Positions 36,622-45,408 of a stretch of 64,000 bases of DNA are shown one piece after another (the first letter of the stretch is position 1; every line of letters begins with the position of its first letter). The notes under the pieces are model-generated. The model saw only the letters and a program-made list of their open reading frames with translations. It was not told where the DNA came from and searched no databases. The position numbers were made by a program, and so were the translations under genes. This DNA comes from JADGRB01 sp036267635 (lineage in GTDB: Bacteria; Myxococcota_A; Polyangia; Fen-1088): contig DATAVR010000034.1 in the NCBI GenBank assembly GCA_036267635.1, forward strand, positions 1 to 64,000. The letters run 5' to 3'.

Positions 36622-39600
36622 TCAATCGGTGCTCGAAGGAGCCACGCACCTCGATCGGCGCTTGCGCGATACCAGCAGACCGACCAGCAATGCGGCAAAG
36701 GCGACAGACCCACCTGCGCCATGTCCGGCGTCTTCGCCGTAGCTGCAGCTGCAGCCTCCACTGCTCGGGTTGGTCTCGCCGGCGGCGCCCGCGCCTCCTG
36801 CTGCGCCCCCGGCCCCCGCGTGTCCAGCGGCGCCGGAGCTGCCGGTTCCACCGGCTGCACCGCCATTGCCGCTGACGGCAGTTGATCCGGCTGCGCCGCC
36901 CGCGCCGCTGACGGGAGGTGCTCCGGCTGCGCCGCCCACGCCGCTGATGCCGGTTGATCCGGCCGCGCCTCCCGTGCCGCCGCCGGCGGTCGATCCGGCC
37001 GCGCCGCCCACGCCGGTCGCCGCGCCGCCCGTGCCCGTCGTCCCGCCGGTCGCGCTCGCGCCGCCGGCCCCAGCGCTTCCGGTCGAGGCTGGAGCGCCGC
37101 ACAGACCGCCGGTGCATTGTCCGCTGCGGCAGCTCGTGGCCATCGTGCAAGACTGGCCATCTTCAGCGCCGCACGCCCCGTCGGCGGCGCAGACGTCGCT
37201 CACACACTCGGCAGCCTGCGTGCAACCGGTGCCGTTCGTGGCGGCGCAGGTATTGGTGGTCGCGTTACACAGGCCAGAAGCGCAGACGATCTGGGCCATC
37301 ACCGTGCTGCAGGTGCCGGAGTGGAGGGCGTCGTTCGGCATCTCCGCGCCCGCGGCCAGCTTCCCGGCGCAGGTGAAGGTGTCGAGGGCGCAGTAGAGCG
37401 TGTCGGCGCAGTCGGCGTCGCGCACGCAGCGATCGTTGCCGGCCGGCTGGCAGAGCCCGGCGGCGGCGTTGCAAATGCCGCTTTGACAGACGTCGGCCTG
37501 GGCGGTGGTCTGGCAGGGACCCTGGCCGTCGACGGCGCCGCACTGACCGTTGCTGCCGCACAGGTTTCCGGTGCAGGCGGCCGCCAAGGTGCAGGAGGCG
37601 CCTGCCCCTGCCGCGCAGGTCACGGCCGCGGCATTGCACAGGCCCGAGGCGCACACCGCCAGCGCGTTGCCGGGGAGGCACCCGCCGGCGTGCAGGCTGT
37701 CGCTCGGGATTGGCGCTCCGGGTGCCAGCTTGGCCACGCAGGCGAGCGCATCGGGATCGCAGTAGCTGCTCGCGCCGCAATCGGCGTCGACAGCGCAGCG
37801 ACCGGTGCCGGTCGGCACGCAACGGTTTCCCGAGGCGCTGCAGGTTCCGCTCTGGCAGAGCGCTGCCGTGGCGGTTGTGCAGCCCGCTTGGCCGTCGGCG
37901 AGGCCGCACAGCCCGTTGCTGCCACAATTGCCGTTGGCGCACTGGCCTCCGGCCGTGCACGCAGCGCCCGGCACGAGCGCGCAGGTGTTGCTGGTCGCGT
38001 TGCAGGCGCCGGTGGCGCAGACGGCCTGAGCCGCGGCCGCGGTGCAGACACCGGTGTGCACGCCGTCGTTCGGCAGCGGCTGTCCGACGGCCAACTCTGC
38101 TTTGCAGAGGCCGACGCTGGCGTCGCAGTAGGCGGACGACGGGCAATCGCTGTCCTTCGCGCAGCCGGCGCTGCCGCAGACGCCGGCTGCGGAGCAGACG
38201 CCCGATTGGCAGAGCGTCGAGGTGACGGTGGTGCAGCCCGACTGGCCGTCGGCCAGACCGCAAAGGCCGTTGTTGCCACAGACGCCGATCGCGCAGCCGC
38301 CCGCGGTCGTGCAGCTGCCGCCGGTGATTGCGCCACAGGTCTTGCTGACGGCGTTGCAGAGACCGGTCGTGCAGGCTGCGCTCTGCCCGGCCGCGCAGGT
38401 GTCGTGCACCCCGTCGCTGGGGAGCGAAACGCCCGCGACCAACGTCGCGGCGCAATGCAGGGTCTGGGCGTTGCAGAATTGGCCCGCGCCGCAGTCGCCG
38501 TCGCTGCCGCATCCCCCGCTGTCCGCCGGAATGCACAGGCCGCTCTGGGCACCGCAGGTTCCGGTCTGGCAGAGCGTCGCCGCGCTGCCCGAGGTGCACG
38601 ACCCGGTACCGGCGGCGTAGCCGCACAAACCGTTGCTGCCGCAGATGTCGTTGCTGCATTGGCTGGCGACCGTGCAGCCGCCATCGGTGGCGTTGGCGCA
38701 GGTTCCGGTCTGCGCGTTGCAGCCCCCGCTCGCGCAGACGGCCGACGCCATATCCGTGGTGCAAGCGCCTGTGTGCAGGCCGTCCGCCGGGATCGGCGCA
38801 CCGGCGGGAAGCTGCGACACGCAGCTCGTCGAGGACCGGTCGCAGTACTGAGTCGCGGCACAGTCGGCGTCCACCCAGCAGCTGGAGGGATCCCCGCCCA
38901 GACAAACGCCCGCGGTGGCGCTGCAGTGTCCGGAGGCACAGAGGTCGCCGGCGTTGGCCGCCGTGCAGGCGCCGTTGCCGATCGCGTTGCCGCACAGGCC
39001 ATCGGCGTCGCAGACGTCCGCCACGCATTGGTTGGCGGCGGTGCAAGCCGTTCCGGTCGTCTTGGCGCAGCTGTTGGCATTCGGGTCACAGCCACCGTCG
39101 GCGCAGACCGCCGCCGCCAGCCCATCGCTGCAGACGCCGTTGTGGAGGCGATCGTTCGGCAGCGACGCACCAGCGGCGAGCTGGGCGACGCAGTGGAGCG
39201 CGTTTGGATTGCAGTACTGTCCCTGGGCGCATTCAGCGTCGGCGCTGCAGCTGCCGGACGCGGCCGGCAGACAGACCAGGCTCACGCTGCCACAGACCCC
39301 CGACTGGCAGATGCCCGAGGCGCTCACCGTCGTACAGGGACCGTCGCCATTGGCCAGGCCGCAGAACCCGTTGCTGCCGCACATACCGCCGGCACACTGG
39401 GTGGCCGAGGTGCATGCGACGCCGAGGCCCGCGCCGCAGGTCTTGCTGGCCCCGTTACAGAGGCCCGTCGCGCAGACCGCCGCCGCAGCGTCGCAAGCGC
39501 CGTCGTGCAAGCCGTCGTTGGGGATGGCAGCCCCGGCCGCCAGCTTGGCGACGCAGCTGAGCGCACCCTGGTTGCAGTACTGTCCGGTCGCGCAGTCGGC

Positions 39601-41856
39601 GTCGACCCAGCAGCTGCCGGCCGCGGCCGGGATGCAGACGCTGCCGGAGCCGCTGCAGGCGCCCGACTGGCAGAGCGTCGAGGCGGTCCCGCCCGAGCAG
39701 GCGCCGGTTCCCGACGCGTAGCCGCACAGGCCATTGCCGCCGCAGATGTTGATCTGGCAATCGCCCGGGCCGGTGCAGGCGGCGTCGAGCGCCGAGGCGC
39801 AGGTGTTGGTCGCCGCGTTGCAGCCGCCCGAAGCGCACACCGCGCTGGCGACTGGCGCCGAGCAAGCACCGCCGTGCAGGCCGTCGCTGGGGATGACCTG
39901 GCCGGGGTTCAGCTTGGCGACGCAGGTGAAGAGGTCGCGGCGGCAGAAGCCCGTCGCGCAGTCGCCATCGGCATAGCAGCTGCCGGCCCCCGAAGGGATG
40001 CAGACGCCGCTGGCGTCGCAGGTCCCAGATTGGCAGTAGGTGGTGGCGGTGCCGCTCGTGCATCCCGACTGGCCGCTGGCGGCGCCGCATTTGCCGTTAC
40101 TGCCGCACAGGTTGGCGACACACTGGTTGCCCGTGGTGCAGGCCGCGCCGTTGGCGCCCGCGCAGGTGTTGCTGTTGCTGTTGCAGGCGGAGCTCACGCA
40201 GACGGCGCTGGCGTTCGAGGGCGAGCAGACGCCGCTGTGGAGCCCGTCGTTGGGGATGGCGGCGCCCGCGGCGAGCTTGGTCGCGCAGGTGAACGTCCCG
40301 CGGTTGCAATACTGGCCGCTCGCGCACTCGCCGTCGACGTAGCAGCTGCCCGAGGCGGCCGGGATGCAGACCCCGGCGGTGCTGCAGGCGCCCGACTGGC
40401 AATAGGCCGTGGACGTCGCCGACGTGCACCCCGACTGACCGTTGGCAGCGCCGCAGGTGCTGTTGACGGTGCTGCAGACGCCGGCCGTGCAGAGCCGGGG
40501 CCCGGTGACGGAGGTGCAGCTCCCGCCGGGGATCGCGGCGCCGTTCGCCGCCTTGGCGACGCAGGCGCTCGAGAGGCAGGCGTTGCTCGGCCCGCAGTCG
40601 GCGTCGGCCGCGCAGGTGGTGAGGCACTTGCCGGTCGTGCTGTTGCAGAACGAGCCGGCGTGGGTGGCGCCCGCGGTGGTGCAGTCGGTGTTGACGGTGC
40701 AAAGACCGCAGTAGCCGGTGGAGGCGCAGAACGGCGCGCCGGTGGCGCAAATCGCGGTGGCGCTGGTGGCGAAGTCGCCGTTGCACGCCGCGCAGGAGCC
40801 GGCTCCCGCGCCGGCCGTCAGACAGGCGGGATAGGCAGAGCTGGAGCACGCATGGGTGGCGGTGGTGCCGAAGTTTCCATTGCAGGCGACGGTACAGACG
40901 TCGTGCGAGCCCGACATGTCACAGCCGGTCGATCCGCTGGCGCAGGTGCCGGTGCTCGAGACCAGACAGGCGCCGCAGACGTGCTTGGAGGGGTCGCAGA
41001 TGGCGCCCGCAGACGAGCTGGCGCAGTCGGCGTTGGTGTTGCAGCAGGAGCCGTTGGCCGAGGAGAGGTTGTCGGTGGCGTAGAGTTGCAGAAACTCGTG
41101 CTTGTCCCAGGCACCCCCGGTCGACGCCGTATACCCGACGTAGAACGTGCTGCCGAGGACGGTCGCCAGGTTCAGCGTGGCGCTCAGTGAGGCGGTGCTT
41201 GGCTTGGTGCTCGTGGACGAGACGTAGACCGCCAGTAAATGGGAGGTCGCCGAGTAGTCGATCCAGATGTAGAAGGGCGTGCCGTTGGTCGGCGTGAGCG
41301 GCGGGGTCAGTGCCGAGAACTGCACCACCGGCAATCCGGAGTTCGTGGCGTCGGTGTGAGTGGGGTCCCCCCCCTTGGTGATCGCGATGTGCGGCCCGGC
41401 CGGGTCTCCGCCGTTCTGGTAGGTGTCGAACTCGACGGTCACCGAGTTGGTGATGCCCTGGTAACCGATTCCGCTCCCGAAGGATCCCAGAGCGGTCACC
41501 CCGCGAGGATCGTTGTGCATGACGAATGCCATCCCGTCAGCGGGGGTGGTGCTGCTGGCCGTCGAGATCTTCACGTACATGTTGACGTGGAAGTCGTTCG
41601 AGCTCGAGAACTTCGTCTCGTACATCGCCGAGCCACCCTGATTCCCCGTGTCCTGGGTGAGCACGATGCTGGAACCACCCAGCGAGGCGGTTCCGTTGAG
41701 TTGAAAGTTCGCCAAGGTCGGCCCACCTTGATAGCAAACGTCACTGGCCGCGCGGGCTGCCACCGGCCAAAGCAACGAAGCCGCGCCCAGCGCCACGAAC
41801 AACGGCGACGAAGTACCTGCGCGGTACGACGAGATGGCTCTACGAGCTGATTTCAT
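36622..41856 (-). CDS. Giant legume-lectin-domain protein with nine Cys-rich modules and MYXO-CTERM tail
   Basis: The product is 1744 aa. A signal peptide ends ARAAS. Residues ~38-272 are an L-type (legume-like) lectin domain with motifs DGMAFVMHNDPRGV, SVTVEFDTYQNGGDP and FYVGYTASTGG. A Cys-rich linker follows. From about residue 504 to 1582 there are nine tandem modules of ~120 aa, each with DADCAxxQYC, a fixed VAKLAAGAxIPNDGLH motif and CGSNGLCG. A Gly/Ala/Thr-rich stalk (~1585-1695) leads to GGCSCS, one membrane segment and an Arg-rich end, the MYXO-CTERM signal. It is predicted to be a long disulfide-stiffened cell-surface rod with a carbohydrate-binding tip. Start ATG 41856 is preceded by 700 bp without a gene. 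The ligand is unknown. Confidence 0.9.
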   Translation of the reverse strand: MKSARRAISSYRAGTSSPLFVALGAASLLWPVAARAASDVCYQGGPTLANFQLNGTASLGGSSIVLTQDTGNQGGSAMYETKFSSSNDFHVNMYVKISTASSTTPADGMAFVMHNDPRGVTALGSFGSGIGYQGITNSVTVEFDTYQNGGDPAGPHIAITKGGDPTHTDATNSGLPVVQFSALTPPLTPTNGTPFYIWIDYSATSHLLAVYVSSTSTKPSTASLSATLNLATVLGSTFYVGYTASTGGAWDKHEFLQLYATDNLSSANGSCCNTNADCASSSAGAICDPSKHVCGACLVSSTGTCASGSTGCDMSGSHDVCTVACNGNFGTTATHACSSSAYPACLTAGAGAGSCAACNGDFATSATAICATGAPFCASTGYCGLCTVNTDCTTAGATHAGSFCNSTTGKCLTTCAADADCGPSNACLSSACVAKAANGAAIPGGSCTSVTGPRLCTAGVCSTVNSTCGAANGQSGCTSATSTAYCQSGACSTAGVCIPAASGSCYVDGECASGQYCNRGTFTCATKLAAGAAIPNDGLHSGVCSPSNASAVCVSSACNSNSNTCAGANGAACTTGNQCVANLCGSNGKCGAASGQSGCTSGTATTYCQSGTCDASGVCIPSGAGSCYADGDCATGFCRRDLFTCVAKLNPGQVIPSDGLHGGACSAPVASAVCASGGCNAATNTCASALDAACTGPGDCQINICGGNGLCGYASGTGACSGGTASTLCQSGACSGSGSVCIPAAAGSCWVDADCATGQYCNQGALSCVAKLAAGAAIPNDGLHDGACDAAAAVCATGLCNGASKTCGAGLGVACTSATQCAGGMCGSNGFCGLANGDGPCTTVSASGICQSGVCGSVSLVCLPAASGSCSADAECAQGQYCNPNALHCVAQLAAGASLPNDRLHNGVCSDGLAAAVCADGGCDPNANSCAKTTGTACTAANQCVADVCDADGLCGNAIGNGACTAANAGDLCASGHCSATAGVCLGGDPSSCWVDADCAATQYCDRSSTSCVSQLPAGAPIPADGLHTGACTTDMASAVCASGGCNAQTGTCANATDGGCTVASQCSNDICGSNGLCGYAAGTGSCTSGSAATLCQTGTCGAQSGLCIPADSGGCGSDGDCGAGQFCNAQTLHCAATLVAGVSLPSDGVHDTCAAGQSAACTTGLCNAVSKTCGAITGGSCTTAGGCAIGVCGNNGLCGLADGQSGCTTVTSTLCQSGVCSAAGVCGSAGCAKDSDCPSSAYCDASVGLCKAELAVGQPLPNDGVHTGVCTAAAAQAVCATGACNATSNTCALVPGAACTAGGQCANGNCGSNGLCGLADGQAGCTTATAALCQSGTCSASGNRCVPTGTGRCAVDADCGASSYCDPDALACVAKLAPGAPIPSDSLHAGGCLPGNALAVCASGLCNAAAVTCAAGAGASCTLAAACTGNLCGSNGQCGAVDGQGPCQTTAQADVCQSGICNAAAGLCQPAGNDRCVRDADCADTLYCALDTFTCAGKLAAGAEMPNDALHSGTCSTVMAQIVCASGLCNATTNTCAATNGTGCTQAAECVSDVCAADGACGAEDGQSCTMATSCRSGQCTGGLCGAPASTGSAGAGGASATGGTTGTGGAATGVGGAAGSTAGGGTGGAAGSTGISGVGGAAGAPPVSGAGGAAGSTAVSGNGGAAGGTGSSGAAGHAGAGGAAGGAGAAGETNPSSGGCSCSYGEDAGHGAGGSVAFAALLVGLLVSRKRRSRCVAPSSTD
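37105..40342 (-). repeat. Nine tandem 350-370 bp coding repeats
   Basis: Each unit encodes one ~120-residue Cys-rich module of the lectin protein. Unit boundaries recur near 40340, 39975, 39608, 39248, 38880, 38515, 38165, 37797 and 37427, spacing 350-370 bp. The copies are diverged in DNA but keep the cysteines and the P-N/S-D-G-L-H block. A partial tenth unit lies upstream of the first. Confidence 0.85.
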
Positions 41857-42566
41857 TGAAGATCGTCCTCGGGCTTGATGTTTGGGCTCGATAGCCGCTG
41901 TGCGCGGCGATCAGAATGGTCGCGGTACTGCGGATCCGAACCGCTGGCGGCCGTGCTTCGGGTCCGCCCGGTGCTTCCTCGGGTTTTCCATGCGCGCGCG
42001 CGGCGAATTCGAGCGGACGGCAACGACGAGGCCACGCCCGGTGGGCACAAAACCTGGGGGCGCCCACAGCCAACACCTACATCAGCCTCCGAAGAGCTCA
42101 CCCGGATGGTGAGCTCGAAGTGCCGGCGTGGAATCGACATTGGGGGACCATTCGCCTGCGAGGCCCCCCTCCTCACGAGCGACCGCAGCGTCGCAGAGTC
42201 GCTGGTCCGCTGTCAACAATAAACAATCTGATTACAAGGATTGTCACAACGATCGTTTATCGCGAAACAATGCATCGCTAACCAACGTCGTTCGATCGTT
42301 TGGTCCATTGAGCATGGGATAAACGAACGATGGTTCCGACCGTTGAGAATCGACTAACCATTCGACAAGCCGCCGGTCGAACGTAACAGCGGTCACCAGT
42401 TTTCGCGGTCTTGGTGCTCGCTCCGATGCGGGTTGGCGATCGAAACTCGCTCATCGAGTTTCGAAACCGTGGGGCGCGGCAGATTCTTCGCCCGATGCTC
42501 GATTCGCTCTCAAGGAGGTCCGCTGTCCGCCCGATAGCTTCCGCCCAGAGAGAGATTGGAGGAGCG
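41857..42566. other. Long intergenic region between the lectin gene and the chemosensory operon
   Basis: No convincing gene was seen in these 710 bases; the short open frames present have no protein-like features. The right half is clearly richer in A and T than the rest of the window. It should hold the divergent promoters of the lectin gene and the chemosensory operon. The repeated motif at 42224-42329 is the most structured part. Confidence 0.6.
42224..42329. promoter_or_regulatory. Candidate operator cluster: CGATCGTTT repeats and a CAATC inverted repeat
   Basis: Three related elements are present: ACGATCGTTTAT at 42249-42260, TTCGATCGTTTGG at 42291-42303, and, inverted, ATAAACGAACG at 42319-42329. 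Just before them is the inverted repeat CAATC (42224-42228) and GATTG (42239-42243). The cluster sits in the AT-rich part of the divergent intergenic region, a natural place for regulator binding. No regulator can be named. Confidence 0.35.
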
Positions 42567-42704
42567 ATGGAGAGGGCAGATAGGACCGAGAACGAGCTCA
42601 TTCGACGGGCGCGCCGCGTGGCCGCGTGGGACTGGTTCCTCTTTGTCGGGTCGTTCCTGCTCATCGTGGCCGTCGGGTTGGGAATCGCCGCCGCGATGAG
42701 ATGA
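42567..42704 (+). CDS. 45-aa single-pass membrane protein at the head of the chemosensory operon
   Basis: ATG 42567 has the best ribosome site in the area, GGAGGAG at 42558-42564. The product has a charged N-terminal ~20 residues (MERADRTENELIRRARRVA) followed by one transmembrane helix (WFLFVGSFLLIVAVGLGIAAA) and ends MR. It is too small for a known domain. It precedes the first CheW gene by 114 bp on the same strand, so it may be part of that system or use the same promoter. Confidence 0.6.
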   Translation: MERADRTENELIRRARRVAAWDWFLFVGSFLLIVAVGLGIAAAMR

Positions 42705-42818
42705 AAGCTCTCGGCGAACTGTCGCGGATCCCACGCTCGAGTTGCGTCCTGCTTCCGCTTGAGCGAACATTCGGTCGGCTCGTCCTCGAGGGGGAGACGT
42801 CGGGCCGAGCGCTTTCGC

Positions 42819-43295
42819 ATGTCATCTCCCTCGAATACGCAGGACGCCGCTCCAAGTGTGGCCCTGGTTTGCCGCGTACGAAGCAGGTTCTGCGCGGTTC
42901 CCGTTTCGGAGATCGACGAGACGATGCGGCCGCTGCCGATGGAGCCGATGCGGTCGGCTCCATCGTTCGTTTCGGGGGTGGCGATCGTGCGCGGTGTCCC
43001 AACGCCCGTGCTGGACGCCGGCCGGTTGCTCGGCGCCGGTGACGACGCGCAGCCGACCCGGTTTGTCGTGGTCCGCGTCGGCGAGAGGCGGGTGGCATTG
43101 GCGGTCGAGGCGGTGGTCGGCCTGAGGACGTTGTCCGCGACGGCGCTGCACGACCTGCCCCCACTGATACAGGACGCCAGGGCCGACGTGGTCGCGGCGA
43201 TTGGCGCACTCGACGCCTCACTTCTCGTGGTGCTCCGAACCGCGCGCTTGGTGCCTGAAACTGTCTGGAACGCCATCCGGGGGGGGGCAGGGTGA
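42819..43295 (+). CDS. CheW-like adaptor protein, first copy
   Basis: The product is 158 aa from ATG 42819 (MSSPSNTQDAAPS); an in-frame TTG at 42759 is possible. It is a CheW-type SH3-like fold: RSRFCAVPVSEIDETMRPLP, SGVAIVRGVPTPVLDAGRLLG, FVVVRVGERRVALAVEAVVGL. CheW proteins join receptors to the CheA kinase. Its stop overlaps the GTG of cheR (GTGA). Two CheW copies flanking a CheR-TPR gene is the arrangement of Wsp-type systems. Confidence 0.85.
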   Translation: MSSPSNTQDAAPSVALVCRVRSRFCAVPVSEIDETMRPLPMEPMRSAPSFVSGVAIVRGVPTPVLDAGRLLGAGDDAQPTRFVVVRVGERRVALAVEAVVGLRTLSATALHDLPPLIQDARADVVAAIGALDASLLVVLRTARLVPETVWNAIRGGAG

Positions 43296-44878
43296 GTCTC
43301 CGCCAGGAGCTCTCGCCCCCAGCGATCGAACGTTTCCGCGTGGCCCTGCGACGACGCATCGGCCTGCATTTCGACGACGGAAAGCTCGGGACACTAGGGG
43401 AAGTGTTGCAACGCCGGGTCGCGGAGCGCGGCCAGCCGCTCGGCGTCTATCTCACCAATCTCGAAGACGGCCAGACCTGGCGCGACGAGGTGGGGGCTCT
43501 CGCGCGTGAGCTGACCGTCGGAGAGACGTACTTCTTCCGAAACATCGATCAGTTTCACGCCATGAGGCAATTGGTGCTCCCTGCGCGCGCTCTGGCCCGT
43601 ACGTCGGATCGACGGATCCGTATCCTGTCGGCGGGTTGCGCCTCGGGCGAGGAGGCCTACTCACTGGCGATCGTTGCGCGTGAGCTCCCCGAAGTGGCGG
43701 GCTATCAGATCTCGATCCGTGGGCTCGACGTCAATCCTGCCGCCCTGGAACGTGCCGCTTCCGCCCGCTACTCCCCCTGGGCACTGCGAGAGACGCCCAA
43801 GGAGACCCACGCACGCTACTTTCGTGCCGATGGGCGCGACTTGCTCCTCGACCCCGAGATCAGGGCCGCGGTGACCTTCGAGGCCCGCAATCTTTCGCAA
43901 CCCGACGCCGCGTTCTGGGAGCCAGGCTCGTTCGACGTCATCTTCTGCCGCAACGTCCTCATGTACTTCGCGCCCGAGGCGGCACGCGCCGTGATCGCGA
44001 GGTTCGCGCGGTCCCTCGTGCCAGGCGGTTACCTGTTCCTGGGCTACGCGGAGACGCTGCGGGGGCTGTCGCAGGACTTCCACCTGCGGCACACACACGA
44101 GACCTTCTACTATCAACGGCGCGCCGACGGGGCGAGCGCAGGAGACGGCGAGGGGGGGATCTCCTGGATTGGCGGCGAGACCCAGGCCCGCGCCGAGATG
44201 CAGCCTGCCGGCAACGTCGCCGCCTGCGCTGGCGCGGACGCCGGGGCTTGGGTCCAAAACATTCAACGCGCCTCCGAGCGCATTAGGTCCCTGACCGCGC
44301 TGGCGCCGGGCGGCGCGGACCCCCCGCCGACGACCGCTCCCTTGACTGCGAACGGCGGAGGTCGCCGCGGCCCGGGGTTTGATCTCGGCAGCGCGGTCGA
44401 CCTGATGAGGCAGGAACGGTTCTCTGAGGCGCGGTCGGCGCTCGAGACTCTGCCGCCGGAGTCGGGTCGCGATCCGGATGTCCTCCTGTTGAAGGCGGTC
44501 CTCTTGACCCACGGCGGCGACCTGGCCGCCGCCGAACGGCTCTGCGGTGAAGTCTTGGTCCTCGACGAGATGAGCGCCGGGGCGCACTACCTCACCGCCC
44601 TTTGCCGCGAACGGGCCGGTGACAGCGGCGGCGCCGCCAGCCACGATCACGTCGCGAGCTATCTGGATCCGTCATTCGCCATGCCACGTCTGCACCTGGG
44701 CCTCTTGGCGCGGCGCGCGGGAGACCAGAAGGCCGCGCGTCGTGAGTTGGGCGAGGCGCTGACGCTCCTGGAGCGGGAGGATCCGTCGCGCTTGCTGCTG
44801 TTCGGCGGTGGATTCGGGCGTCAGGGGCTGCTCACCCTCTGCCGCGCCGAGCTCTCGGCCTGCGGACTCCCACGATGA
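43292..44878 (+). CDS. cheR: CheR-type receptor methyltransferase with C-terminal TPR region
   Basis: The product is 528 aa from GTG 43292. The CheR N-terminal helical domain (~1-75) and the SAM-dependent methyltransferase domain (~85-275) are present. Motif I is LSAGCASGEEAYSLAI, and FDVIFCRNVLMYF and GGYLFLGYAETL are typical of the family. After a Pro/Gly linker, residues ~370-510 hold TPR repeats, as in WspC. It methylates glutamates of the receptor encoded two genes downstream. Its TGA overlaps the next ATG. Confidence 0.93.
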   Translation: MSLRQELSPPAIERFRVALRRRIGLHFDDGKLGTLGEVLQRRVAERGQPLGVYLTNLEDGQTWRDEVGALARELTVGETYFFRNIDQFHAMRQLVLPARALARTSDRRIRILSAGCASGEEAYSLAIVARELPEVAGYQISIRGLDVNPAALERAASARYSPWALRETPKETHARYFRADGRDLLLDPEIRAAVTFEARNLSQPDAAFWEPGSFDVIFCRNVLMYFAPEAARAVIARFARSLVPGGYLFLGYAETLRGLSQDFHLRHTHETFYYQRRADGASAGDGEGGISWIGGETQARAEMQPAGNVAACAGADAGAWVQNIQRASERIRSLTALAPGGADPPPTTAPLTANGGGRRGPGFDLGSAVDLMRQERFSEARSALETLPPESGRDPDVLLLKAVLLTHGGDLAAAERLCGEVLVLDEMSAGAHYLTALCRERAGDSGGAASHDHVASYLDPSFAMPRLHLGLLARRAGDQKAARRELGEALTLLEREDPSRLLLFGGGFGRQGLLTLCRAELSACGLPR

Positions 44879-45408
44879 GCGATGCTGGCAAGAGTAGCCG
44901 CGCGGCCGATCTGGCGCGCGCGTTCGACAGCAGCTTTGCCAATCCGGTCCGCACCGTCGGCGACGACTGCGATGACTTTCTGGCGATCCGGACGGGCGGA
45001 GATTCCTACGCCGTCCGTCTCCGAGACGTCGTCGGTCTCACGGCCGATCGCAAGATCGTTCCGCTCCCCACCTCCCAGCCTGCGTTGCTCGGAATCGCCG
45101 GCCTGCGCGGAGGCGTAGTGCCGGTGTACAGCTTGGCGACGTTGCTAGGCAGCAGCGCCCCGAGCGGGGAGGCGCCTCGCTGGATGTTGCTGGTGGGTGC
45201 GGGGGCGTTGCTGGGATTTGCCTTCGATCAGTTCGACGGCCAAGTCCGGGTCCCGCGGTCCGATGTGTCATCGGGCGGAGAGACGGCGACCTACGAATCG
45301 GCTCGAATCGGAGACGCCTGGCGAGGAATCGCCGATGTCGTGGCGCTGGCGGAGACCATCAGAGCGCGGCTACCAGAAAACGAAACCAACCACGGCAAGG
45401 AGAAATGA
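44875..45408 (+). CDS. CheW-like adaptor protein, second copy
   Basis: The product is 177 aa. It has a ~35-residue N-terminal tail, then the CheW fold: FLAIRTGGDSYAVRLRDVVGL, LLGIAGLRGGVVPVYSLATLLG, WMLLVGAGALLGFAFDQFDG. It is coupled to cheR by ATGA and overlaps the receptor gene start by ATGA, with the ribosome site AAGGAG inside its own 3' end. It corresponds in position to WspD. Confidence 0.9.
   Translation: MSDAGKSSRAADLARAFDSSFANPVRTVGDDCDDFLAIRTGGDSYAVRLRDVVGLTADRKIVPLPTSQPALLGIAGLRGGVVPVYSLATLLGSSAPSGEAPRWMLLVGAGALLGFAFDQFDGQVRVPRSDVSSGGETATYESARIGDAWRGIADVVALAETIRARLPENETNHGKEK

Noticed and set aside
37105..40342. Regular ~365-bp repeats considered as a CRISPR or satellite array.
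   Set aside because: The units are coding, diverged in DNA, conserved as Cys-rich protein modules, and have no short identical repeats with unique spacers.
37117..41190. A 1357-codon plus-strand open frame opposite the giant lectin.
   Set aside because: It mirrors the tandem modules as low-complexity Gly/Ala/Arg protein with no domain. The minus-strand reading has a signal peptide, lectin fold, conserved cysteines and MYXO-CTERM tail.
41875..42281. Several 60-120 codon open frames in the long intergenic region.
   Set aside because: They overlap each other on both strands, lack ribosome sites and have no protein-like pattern.
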